NCBI GenBank assembly: GCA_007844125.1
Contig: CM017561.1
Location: forward strand, 64,767,143 to 64,831,142
DNA from: Sinonovacula constricta
Lineage: Eukaryota; Mollusca; Bivalvia; Cardiida; Solecurtidae
Direction of reading: 5' to 3'
DNA length: 64,000 nt
Shown here: piece by piece, positions 50,501-63,497 of the stretch
Layout of the letters: every line of letters starts with the position of its first letter
Numbering within the stretch: the first letter of the stretch is position 1
The notes under the pieces: generated by a model
Databases searched by the model: none
The model's input: only the letters and a program-made list of their open reading frames with translations
Told to the model about the DNA's origin: nothing
Made by a program: the position numbers and the translations under genes

Positions 50501-53500
50501 TTTCAAAATGGCGGACTCCAAATTGAAAAATTATGTAAATGAAGGCAATTTGGATTATTCAAACCCATGTATTGTTCGAATTAGATCGACGGTCCCGTCG
50601 ACTTCAAATAACAGAAGTTCGAATGTAATTTTAAACAAAACAAAACAAACAAAAATACTTGATTTATCGTAAAATATCAATCTTATCCGAACTGTTCCAA
50701 ACACACTCAATTAAGTTGCTGAGTCAAATTGTTACAACAGCCCAACACAAATTAATGATCAATATATTTCCACTTGACATTCACAAAACGCCATACGAAC
50801 ATTAAACCGGTGACATTTGAACCAAACGATCGATCTTTGCCATGTATAGATAGATGGTATGCTGAGTTAAATCCCGCTTCATTTGTGCTGACGGATTTCA
50901 TGAAAACGTCATAAGCCTAATTGTTTCCATTACTTTGTACCAGCTGTGATCTCTCCGCCTTTCTTCAATCAATGCTCGGGACATCTTACCGGAAATCTTT
51001 CTTCAGGAGTCTCAGCGGACTATCACATTCCTGACAGCGATTGGATCAGTTTCACTCTTTTTAACACTATGCAACTGCATTGCACTGCTAGACAGTTGAC
51101 TGTGATAGATTATGTCGGTTTTGGGTGATTCACCCGAAAAATGGAGTAATTTCTTGTTTAAAATCTTGTTAAAGTTTCGTCGAAAATTGATAATAAAATT
51201 CAGCAAGCTGTCAAACTGACAGATTCCATCACTGACTTGTGTGTACACAACCATACATATTATTTATGTGCTTTAAATTAAAATAGACCAGCATACCTGG
51301 TCGAATGTAAAAACATGATTTGTTATAGGTACACAAAAAGGAAAAGCAGAGAATTATTTAACACACATTTACTTTAAACCGTATTTCTTAAATCATGTAT
51401 TATAAAAACTAATCAACCTTAAAACACTAGAAACATAAACCCTAGGTCGGCTTAAGCCTTAAATTGACTAACTATCGTATGGTGTTTTCCAAACCATTTT
51501 TGTTAACTATTTTATTTGGATATCAGTTTATCGAAAATCTGTATATATAATTAGATCTGGGATTTGATTTAAAAAAAACAACATTAAGTGAAAAATGTTT
51601 GTCTAAATGTTTTCTCTCATATGGTCCACTCCAAGGTTAGCAAATTCCATCGCTTAATTTTCTTCTTACAAATTCACAGTAAGTGTTTTAGGAGGTATGT
51701 GTAATTGCATGTAGATTATTCCATTTGGTTATTTCAGATTATTTTAGACTTTTAAACGAGAAACAACGAGTGGATATACCATAATACAATATCAATTATA
51801 GAAGAATCGAAACAAAGGCATCAAAACCTTGTATGTAAATTTCACTATCTTTGAGTTATAAACCCCAATGGACTAGAGCTATTTCGATTTCCTGGCTTTA
51901 CAAGAAAGCGTTAAATAATTCAAACAGCAAGTTGTCAGATCCCTGACTTTGCCCTGTCAAAGCTTTTAATGTACTTTTCTTCCACGCTGTTTGGGGAATT
52001 CCGCACGAGGAATATTTGCCAGCAAGAAATAATCTTCTCTAATCGGCTGGACGCGCTCGATGGAATTGAATTGTGCAAATAATCATTTTGTTTGAAATCA
52101 GTCTGTAGCTGCAAGAGATTATTGTCTAATTTTTTGTCTTGATTTTAAACAGCTATTTTAGCAACATGGAGAAGGCTTCAAGTACATTTACTCGAAATAA
52201 AAGTACTGCGAAAACATATAGTGATCATATAATCCCTGACGTACCTTGATTTTCCGACATGAGATAAACTAGTTATTGATCTACCTCTATTTGCAAAAAA
52301 AGCTTGTGGTGCACAGACCATAAGACCATAAATTAAACGGTATTTATAATAAAAATGAAAAAGAAAGATTATTACTAATGTCACTTTTACACGAACATAA
52401 ATCAAGACAAATAACGGTATTTTTTGCTCGAAATCTTATTATCAACGTTCCTTATACTTGAATGAGCAAGGTTCTTGAATATGTCTTTTTAAAGCGGACT
52501 TAAACTTCTTTTTAATCTCTCACGACATCTTACAGAATTGCAGCATTCTATTGGTATTGTCTCTTTGTCTCTTTTTTCCTTTTTGTTTTGTTTTGAGGAC
52601 AGAAGTCGGTATACAAATTCTATACAGCCGCCCTGATATGATTTGCTTGTGTTTCAATGTATTTTGTGACAGACAAATGCGTTGTAGATTTTTGAAACCA
52701 GAGACCCTTTTTGAATCGACATTGAATTAAGATACTAAGCGAGGTTTTAACAAATGAAGTGGGGTTTTTTCTCTACCACTTTATTACAATCACCATCAGT
52801 CTTAATTATTAAAAGGGTCAACAAAACATTACAAATAGTAAGCACTTTTACAATAATGTCAGACAAAATTTTCCTCATTCATGGTGGTGAAAGTTATGGC
52901 GTAGAGTGGAACGTGAATGAAGAGAATTGTTGTGACATTATTGTAAAAATGCTTACTATATATATTATATACATTATGTGCTATTTATTTTTGCTGTCGG
53001 TTTGTACACACGTGCAGCAAATTGCACAGTACCTATAACGCAAACTAACAGCTCGTCGAAAGACAAGTAACAAATGTTGCTTTCTTTAGCAAGTGTTTAG
53101 TGCTCTTGTTCAAGAAGAAAAAACAAAACATAATGTATATTCTGGTACGCAAAACCTTTTTGCCCTCCAACATGTAGTCTTAAAATCACAATCCTTTTGT
53201 GTCGAGAAAAAGACGGGATGCAAGATTTTCTATGGACGAATTTATCAAGAGGGGTACTCGTCGCAGATCTGGACAGGGAAGATGAAACCGTGGATGATTA
53301 ATGTCTAGCTACACACGTAATAAAATTCAGCGATATTAATGCTCCCTGATACATGATTTGCATATAGAGAGAGTAATACTAGACACGATACGAGGAGAAA
53401 ATGTTCGATTGACACTGTATCGGATTTTATGAGACAAATGCAGTATCCAAAAATAATAACTGAACTGTCTTACATTCCTAAATTTTAATTTATTTCTCCT

Positions 53501-53992
53501 AAGCCAGTTCTGGAACTCGAGAGATAGTTCTAACAGCAGCATAACTGTTGGCTTTGCTGTACTTTTTGCGGTGTCTCGTCTGTCTGTTGTTGTTTCTGTT
53601 TGATCATGCTTGTAACTGCCATCTGAATATCTTTGTCTTTTTCCTTTTCTATTTACGTATATATTGCAATTCTCACAGGACCTTGTCATATTTGAGCTTT
53701 TACGTATTAACGATACTTATTGATCTAGCAATGTTTTTGTAGAATGTTAAACCTTTATTGTTGATTACCAAATAGCTTATCAAAATTAACCAAATGAAAA
53801 CCAGAATGTAAATACGCTTCTTGGTGAGCTCCTGATTTAATGATTATTCGATAGCACGTACATGTACATAGTTAAGTCCAAGTTATTTTGAGTTTTTCCA
53901 TTTCATTATCGTCAGAACCAATACACATTCCGATGCTACAATTTGTAATTGATAGCTACACATATCTTGTAGTTAACAAATACTTTAACACA

Positions 53993-54025
<33 letters not shown>

Positions 54026-54029
54026 ACAC

Positions 54030-54079
<50 letters not shown>

Positions 54080-57000
54080 GTTAGCAATATTTTTTCTTTA
54101 ATTACACTAGGGTATTAGAACCTAGTAACAAATTGTATATTCGACGTGTGGAAATTCTGGATTAAACAGTGTTAAATTCAATAATTTAATAATATAATCA
54201 TTTACTTCGTCACTAAAACTGATTAGACCTTTTTATGTCCTATTTCAACCTTGACTTGGCCAACCACATTTAGCATGTATTAGCTGGACAATTTTTCTTG
54301 AAATAACATTTTCTGTAAGTACCAAGCTTTTCACTATTTTATGGCATTATGATAGTTTTCTCTTCCTTTTTATTTCAGGCTTATACCCGCTCACATCCTG
54401 CTGTGTATTGGCATGACGGGACTTCCGGTGACGATGTTTATTATTCCAGCCTGTACGAAACTGGCCGAACTGTTAGTCAATTTAATGGTCATGGGATGGT
54501 TTATGGGTTGTGTTGACTGTGTGGCCAACCTTCGAATGATTCTCAGATTTGGGACCAACGTGACCCCGTTTCTTCAGGTTGGCACATTCTAGACACAATT
54601 ATGAAGTGACAATGGACCAAAGATATGTAGAAGTACATGTCTTTGATCCAAGCCTTTAATGATACGTGTTATAACTTGTTATAATTTATCACCATCGTAG
54701 ACTATATCTTGAATTGCATGCTCCGGTTCACACATTAACATTTTATTTCAAATATAAGAAATACAAAACACATTTATATATATATATTAAATGCTGAATA
54801 CAAACATTTTTTTTTTCTTTGTTATTTCTTTATTGAAGAGAAAATATCTTAATGTTATGGAAAATGAAGCAGGTGACTGCAATATTGCTTTTACCCACAA
54901 TAAACCATAAAATTTAGAATAGGATAGTTAATATTTAGAACAGATAACAGAAACAGACCATACTGTGCGCTTAACATGCACACATCTGCCAAATGACAAG
55001 AAGACAACAGAGGCGTTCTTCTATTGTTTGGCTTCTATAATGCAGTAGCATTTTTCATTAAAATTCTTACGAAAATATATTGTTAACGATTTTAAAAAAT
55101 GTCCGTTTAAAATAAACGCGTATTCTTATGTTGAAAATATATTAAAATATTTTAAGGCTTCTTTTCATTTGCACACATTTCTGTTATTTCCACATGTGTA
55201 CATTATTGACATTTTAATTACATACCAGACTTGCAAAAGGAATATTAACATGTAAAGATGTCTGTAAGTGTTGTTTTAATTAATGTTCGTTGTTTATATA
55301 TATTCCCATCAGCCTCTTTGCACGCAACAAACAACGTTAACAGATTATATCAGGCACTAATTACATCTAATTAGACTTGGGCGAAACGTGAACAGAAATA
55401 TAAAATGCTAAATGAACTGAAAAAAAATCAAACTGAACAAAAAACAAAGCAATTAATGAAGTTATCTCTTTAATATCACCAGTTGGTGTTTTTCTCCATG
55501 AGATTAAATGCGTTTAAATGAAAAGAATAATGTTCAAACTAATTGAATGAATTTATATAGGTATTTTACTTATTTATTCTCAGCTGACATACGTCTTTAC
55601 GTGACAACATGTAAGGCCATAGTGCATGTCCATAAAAATAAAAACAAAACACCATAATTAAACACATGCTCTAATTTTATTCGAAATTCGCCACCACCCC
55701 CAATTAAAAGCTTGAATGATGCTTTACTTTTTTCAGGCTATGCATTTCTTCTATGGCCTGGGTGCCTTCATCAGCCCCATGATAGCTTCCCCGTTCCTAC
55801 TAAACGTTGACTGTAGTCCCTTCATTGACGGTTACACTGTGGAGATCCCACATAAAAACGAGAACGACTCCGTTACCATAGCACCACAACCAAAGGTTGT
55901 TGACAGAGCCTTCCGGTTGTCTCATTCTTCCGAGGCGTTTTTTATCCTGGGATCCATTCAGGTAAACAATCAAAAATGTTTTTACTGTATGAATAATTGT
56001 GCGATCAATTAATGTTCCTTATATATACTTATAATTATATAAACATTTTAAACTGTATTTAGTTTCATTCGGACTGATTCTAGTGAAACAGAAACTTTTT
56101 ATCACACACCTAGATAATTGATTATGTTTGCTGGTACATGTTTTGTATTGAAATTTAAAAAATGTACTTCAGTCATTAAATAACAAATATTCTCGAAAGC
56201 TTATGTGTTGAAGGCACAATTTAAAAAAAAAATTACGCTTCTGTATTTTTACACTTTGGCGAACTGTTTAAATTGATTAATTGGATGTTTTATTACATGT
56301 TGAGTATCTTAATTATCGGAATAACATACATTCAGTTATTAAGTATTAACTGTGAATTTTTGCGTGGTGCAAATGATCTAATGCAAGCTCAAAACACAAG
56401 GTAGATAGATTTAAAGGTAGCTGTAACAAGTCGAATTTTATTCCCTTTTTCACCTACAGTTCGTGATCATGGTAATAGTGTACGGCGTCATTGTGATGGA
56501 AAGGAAATGGGGCATCTTGTACAGTCCTTCCGGAACACCAGTCCACGGACACTTAGCTGGCTCCCCATGTGAGTCAAAATCCATTTGGCTATGTCGAAGT
56601 CATTTGTTAAGTTAATACAAATGTCGTCTATATCTTTGTCATTTGGTATTACGCAATTTTTAATCAGCAAAATATAAGACACCTTGCAGTGTACGACATG
56701 TGCAAACATGATCCAGTTTTATTAGTATACTTCATATATCTATCACGGCAAGGGCAATGTCCTTTCCCTTGGTTAACCGATGGGTGTCACTGTTGATGGT
56801 TATTTTAAAGTTATGTTTATAATCTAATCGTCTTCATATATTATCAAAATGAAGTTTTCACATAACATTTAATACAGCTTGTACTTTATGATATGTTAAA
56901 AATTAAGCGTGTGGTCGTAAAAATCTCATGTAATCTGTGTTGCCATTTAATTCATCCTATAAGGATTGTTACGTGTATTTCCTTTGATGGACAGTGGACT

Positions 57001-60000
57001 TTGGTTCCACAATTCCATCTTTACATGAACAGGATGTACAACCATCTACTTTTTCTCTGGTAATTTCTTTTCTTGATTTAAAAAGCTCGTTTCATTTACA
57101 ATCAATTTTTTGTGTGGTTCTACTACTAATAATACCTCTCTATCTTCTAAACACTATGTGGACAGTATTTTTCAATGACGTCACTATCAAAATAAACGTC
57201 AGCGCTTGGACATTTTTTATTCAAATAGATCGGTTTTTTCTTCTCATTGCTTGCATTTGGCTTGCATTTGAAAAACCCATCAGAAAGTAAACCCATCAGA
57301 AAGTGCGAGGTTATAGCTCTGTAAAACCGGTTTTAGCACTCCAATCGGTCAATATTGTCGACTGACAGTGTGTTAAATGAGTCGTCACAGATTTGTTCTT
57401 ACTTTTGCATTTGACTTGCATGTGAATATTTTTGTCCTATGCCTTTTCAACTTTTGGAATTGCATTGCTCATAGGATTTTGCCATATATTCTTATCGAGA
57501 ATATATTATTTTCATATTTCCTTGTTCCTTTTTCGAGAAATTCATCGAAATGAAATAACTTTGTTATTAAAGTTGATGTCTAGATAGTGTGCTTATAGTC
57601 TTAATTGTCAAATTTCTGTTGTTAAAAGTTATTACAACTCATTTTTTATTTTCCAATAAATTCAACCCTAAAACATAACTGCATTTTCCGATACATGTGA
57701 TAACCGTTTGTTCGCTCCTTCAGCTGAAGGTGCTGCCGCGGACTTCTCGGAATATTCCGGTTCCCGGTCTTGGACCCGGTGTTTTCAGTGTGGTACCAGG
57801 GATGTCATTATCATCACAACCCTTACATCAGCGTCACTCTTCATGTACGACGGACTGCAGGTAATAATTAAGAACCCTTATCATAGCCTTTCCATATATA
57901 AAGGCGTGTTATATTTAAAGATTGTCATTGTATCGAAATTCACCGATTTCTTTTATAAATAAATACTGTCTCACTTCTTTTGAATTGCAATTGTTATTTC
58001 TATAGCTTAATAACGAACAAAAACATAGATGTTAATCAATTGTTATACTTTTTGTTTAATTTTGAACGAAATTAAAAATACTGAAAATCTTGTATTCATT
58101 TCAATAAAAGTCAGTTTTATTTCACATAGATTATATGTGATTTTTTTTAAAACTCAATGTAAGCAATGAATGATTGTTCGAAATTGATGCTTAGTTGTCC
58201 TATATTTTTATGATGCTGACATGAAACGTGTATATCGCCACAATCAGTGAATGGCGATGTAAATGGTCAAATGTATCAACGAGCAATACCGTATTGTATT
58301 TTAGTTTAATTGTGAGCTATATATTAAGTTAATGTTATTTCTATTTCTGCCAGCATGCAATACTTTCTTGGTTGATAAATGCTTTTTGTATTACTTTATT
58401 AAATACATAACAGATCTAAAACCTTTGGTCACTTTATGCAACCGTCAAGTATAAGATCAGTACAAATACAAATACATGTATTTATTCCTCGGGAAAACAT
58501 TTTATTTTCAGTCATCGTATGGGGACTACATTTATTCGTATGCTGAGAAAAACGTAGACGGACTTGTAAAGAGCGAAGGAGCCATTTTAAACTCGTGTTT
58601 CTGGGTATGTTTAGTTTAATTTAATTAAGAACATAAAACTTTATTATAAACTGTTTAAAAGTTGGTAAGTGTAAAACACAAAACTCTTGGCCGAATGGAT
58701 TCATTCAAATAGCCATGCAATCCATTTCCCACATCATAGACAAGTAGGAATCTCTTCAGTGGAAACCCGTCGTTGCTGACATACGTCGAGTGGATGTTTC
58801 TTTCAAAATATACGCTTATGATTATTATATCCATCAATAACAGCTTTTGCACCTACACTACCTACGGGCGTCGGTCGAAATATATTTACACCTGTTGTAC
58901 GAATAAAATAAAATATGCTTTATATTTCTAATTAACGTGATAACATTTGTCATTACGGCATAAAGCTTATTATTGCTTGTTGCTGTCAACAATATGCAAG
59001 TATAAATAATAATAAAATGATATACAGCATGAAATGAATCTTTTCACATGGAAATGCTTCACAGCATTAATAAATTAGACATAAATACATGATGTTAAGC
59101 CATATGTTTGTGAATAAATATTTTAGATTTATAACACATAATTTTATAAATGGGATATCATATGTTAGTATTTGACAAAACCATGTACATTAGTTTATGT
59201 AGGGATGCTTCTGAAAACCAATGCATTGCATCGGTCTGCTTGTCTGTGGGGGTCACAAATCCTTTAACATCGATATTTTTTATCTTTCAGGGACCATTTG
59301 CCCTAGGGCGCTTAGTGGCAGTGCTTTTATCAACCAAATTGACTTCTGCTTTTATGTTGTTTTGTAATATGGTAAGTTTATAAACTGATAAGCAACATTG
59401 CATTACTTAAAGATATCACATAATCGTTGTATAATACAGTTTCTGTTTAATAATTTCTAATTATTGCTTTGTAAATGTAAGTAGGAAATGGACTTTTTTC
59501 TGTCGAAGGCGATGAATATTCATTAAATGAAAAGATAATATATTGTGATTTTAACCATATGCTATATAAAACGACTGTTGATATATGTAAGTAGTTCAGT
59601 CTGCAGAATGTTAACATGGGTATAAACGTTTATAGGCCATATTGTGTCTCCGAATTTCATTTTAATATTCTGTCCTTTAAATATTGAACAATAGGTAAAT
59701 AAGAAAAGGTCCTATCACAATTTCCACAAATATTTAAATTTTATCTACCAGTAGACAAAGGCAAACAAGCTAAATGTAAATGTGACAAAAACACAGAGAC
59801 GAGACATAACACACATAAAGAAAAACAATCAGTTACCGCCTTGGAACGGCCAATCGGCAAAAGGGCCGACTGTGGTGCTTAAACCTGGTTTGTGGAGTGC
59901 TCCAACCTCGCCCTTCCTTAAGGTTTTTCTAGCAAACAAACAGTGTGAATAACAATATCCCGTCAAAGTGAAACAACTAACAGTAAGCACCTGCATCGGG

Positions 60001-62759
60001 AGTTAAAACAGATACAATGAACATATATACATACATAATAACTAGTAATAAAATAAACTATGTACAGTATGTACAGTAGATAAAAGACTTGGCAACGTAA
60101 ATAAAAATACCAAATGAGAGATTAGTTTAATATAAAACAGTCCAAGCGCTAATATATTATAAGAAGAATCGTGCCTGTTTTATAATTGTACAATGCACCA
60201 CATTATGAATATGCTTCTATCAGTTTTTAAAATATCAACACCATAAATGAAACTAAAACACTATCGTGTGTTTTCTTTTTCACCATCAAATGTGTGTTTT
60301 TCCCCAGGTAATTTTATATTCGGTGTGTGAGCTTATGAATTATTCTCTAATTTTATTCCTGATTTGAAGGTTAGGAACTGACTGTGTGAACATATATTAA
60401 ATACATATTCAGCTTGTCTTTGTATTTTATTGCTTTATTGCTGACATTTTTGCACATGTTCCATTGTTCTGTCTGTGCAGACCGGATGTTGTTTTGCCTT
60501 GCTGCTGACCCTAATCTGGCAGACAAGTCGTTCGGCTGTTTATGTCGGCACTATCAGTCTAGGTCTGTTCCTGTCCAGCATGTCGCCGACAGTCATGGCT
60601 CTCACAGAGCAGTTCATCAGCGTCAATGGTAAATATAAAATCGTTGTAATTAACATTTTTAAGCTTGCTCCTTTACTCGTGTATGGTAAATATATAATCC
60701 TCTTTTCTAAAGCTCCAACATCGACTCGTCAGTGCTTAACGTTGTAATACACTTTGTTAAGCTCCTCCATCGACTCGTCAAACAAAGAATTGGGCCGTTT
60801 TAATACCCTTTTCTTCAGCTCATTTAAAGACTCGTCAAAGGTACATATATGACCGTTTTCATAATCCACTTTTCCTTTCAGCTCATCCTTCTATTCGTCA
60901 GTGGCAAATATAGGACCGTTGTAATCTGTTTTCCTTAAGCTCACTTATTGACTCGTCAATGGTAAACATTTTAATGTTGTAATCCACTTTCCCTTAAGCC
61001 GGTGGTAAATATCAGAACGTTGTCTGTCTGTTTAAACTCACATTTCCAATCATATATCATGCTGCTTAGTAAGAACTAAGCAATATGAAATCTAAGACAT
61101 TTGCCAACAAACAACATTCAAATGTAAGTCATATTGCTTGACACAATGCTAGCACAGAACCCGATCTGTAGCTACACTTTTTGGTAAGGCCTGATTAATT
61201 CATGCTTGACGGTTGAGAGTTAAGACAAGTTATCGACTTCAACTTGATATTAAATCAGTTGAGATTTTAACATCAGAATTGCAAAGGTGAAACGCCATAC
61301 AAACATTGTCGACATGAACTTCTTGAAATAAAAAATAAGTGCCATATTCGCGTGAAATCTACAAGAATTAACACATTTTCGGACAATCTGCCCCAGATGA
61401 CTCACTATTTTCAACGGTGAATATTAAATATAATTAAACAAAACAAAAATTTAACAACACTGTGACGAGATATACCACAAAATAGAACATACCCAACAGT
61501 TACCACTTTTGAACGGTTAGTCGGCAAATGGCATGTGAATACCTTTGTCCTGTGCCTTTTCAAATCTGAGTATATTTTGCAGTACTCGTGGGACTTTGTC
61601 ATATTTTTATTAAAGACAAACAACAGTTAAATATTCTGCTTTTTGCATCATAAAAAGGCAACCATGCCATAGAATAAAAATGGCAATGGCTGCAAGTCTA
61701 GAAAAATAATGGTTACCACTAGGTTTACTCTCAAACACAAACTTTTAAATAACTTCTTTCCTACAATGACATAAAACTGTATGCCAATTTAAATTGAAAC
61801 TGTGCAAATATTGGTTATGGACGAATATTGTTTATGTTTCTTTATAAAGTACTCTCTTAGATGTTGGTAGTCATGATAGTTGATTCTTTCGTAAATATAA
61901 TTTAACTCCTATATTTTTGCATAATGTCTTTTTCTATCCAATTATATCATGTCTATTTCTAAATATTTCATTACACAGTATGTGAATGTGTTTTGTATAT
62001 TTCTATCCTATCTCATGGTGTATTTTGCAATATATATTTCAGCTCCCATAACATCATGCATGGTGGTATTTGCCGCGTTAGGGGAAACCATATGTCCCGT
62101 TATTGTTGGAAATGTAAGTTGTACACAAATCATTTATGTGAATATCACATGCATTGCTTTTGACTATCTGTTCAGTTTTACCTAAAATTTCACTGAGAAG
62201 TCACAATATGCTAAGTTTAATAATAATTTGATTTACATTGATATTAAAAGACTAATTGGTAATTTTAAATGTTACAATAGAACTGATAACTTATTAGTTT
62301 TACCGCGCATGTACTCAGGTTACCATCACATACCTCTACTATTTTTCTATATTCAACCACATTACAAGTAATAATTTTATTTTATTTTAATTTGCCTATT
62401 TATTTATTTATAATCGTTTTTCCTGGTTTGTGTATTGAATCATCAGGTGGCCAGCTGCGAGTTTAAACTTCTGAGAAATTGCTTTACCAGCTGTCTTGAC
62501 TTTTGAATGTTAATCCCATAAATATTCTTTAATTTACTCGTAACGTGCATTATGATTTCACATGAAGCAGTACACCAATCTTTTGTATTATAGGTGTCGT
62601 ATTGGGCATAAAACTTAATATCAAATGGCATACCTATTATGCACAGTGCGATTAGAGTTCTAACTCAATAGTCCCTCAATAGTCCCTCAGCTCATGGGCT
62701 CAGGCCCTAATTGTGCCGAGAATTTTATGTCCAACTGTCTTACAGATAACAAGCCGTGA

Positions 62760-62820
<61 letters not shown>

Positions 62821-63427
62821 AACATAATGTTGCTATATCTGCAGCTGTTTGTGGCTGCTGGACCGGTCAGTTTCCTGGCGTTTTGTTTCACCATCGTCGT
62901 CATAGCCCTCGGGATGTATATAGCCTTGTTCTGCCTAGGACGCGATACTTCCAAATACAGAGGTATCTCGCATGATCTTTTGTTATTCTATAAGTGGACA
63001 TTAATGGCCGATGTACAAATAAAGTGAATAGTTAACACAAGAATTTACACAAAAATTTACAAAAGTGATGAACATTATTTTATTATGTAACTCAATAGGT
63101 GACTGTATAGGACATGTATATATATTATTATATCTGAAAACAACAATAGTTTGTTAAATGTTAATTATGTTGAGACGATTAAAATAAACGCTTTCGTGAG
63201 GATACTAAGTACATGAATTGTGGAATTTGGCTTTAAAATGTAAGCAGACTAGACAAAAAGCTTCGAGTGTAAATATCATAGAAGAAGAAAAAACGAGGCG
63301 AAACAGTGACACGAAAATATGAGAGAACGTATTTGCACAAGTGGCGCCAAAATAACAACATGACTTTTTTATTCCTTGCTCCAGCAAATTGAAAGATTTG
63401 ATTTGTACTTAGCAAAATGAAATGCCT

Positions 63428-63497
<70 letters not shown>

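Larger units (their letters stand above)
32572..54378 (+). other. Intron 1 (21.8 kb), repeat-bearing, no internal gene seen
   Basis: The boundaries are gtatgt and tatttcag. Most of its length is AT-rich sequence without a recognisable gene on either strand; all open frames are short and lack domains. Recognised contents are listed separately: S2 and V-SINE-like copies, R1 fragments, 32-bp and 25-bp minisatellites, the R2 copies at 48.5-51.1 kb, a MITE-like hairpin at 52.8 kb and a CA/CG tract at 54 kb. Slightly GC-richer, unique-looking segments at about 36640-36880, 45500-45730 and 51900-52120 are candidates for regulatory DNA only. Confidence 0.85.

Noticed and set aside
53888..54118. His/Thr-rich frame
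   Set aside because: Produced by the CA/CG tract.
57708..57962. Stand-alone 84-codon gene
   Set aside because: The first part is exon 5 of the MFSD4A-like gene and the rest is read-through into intron 5.
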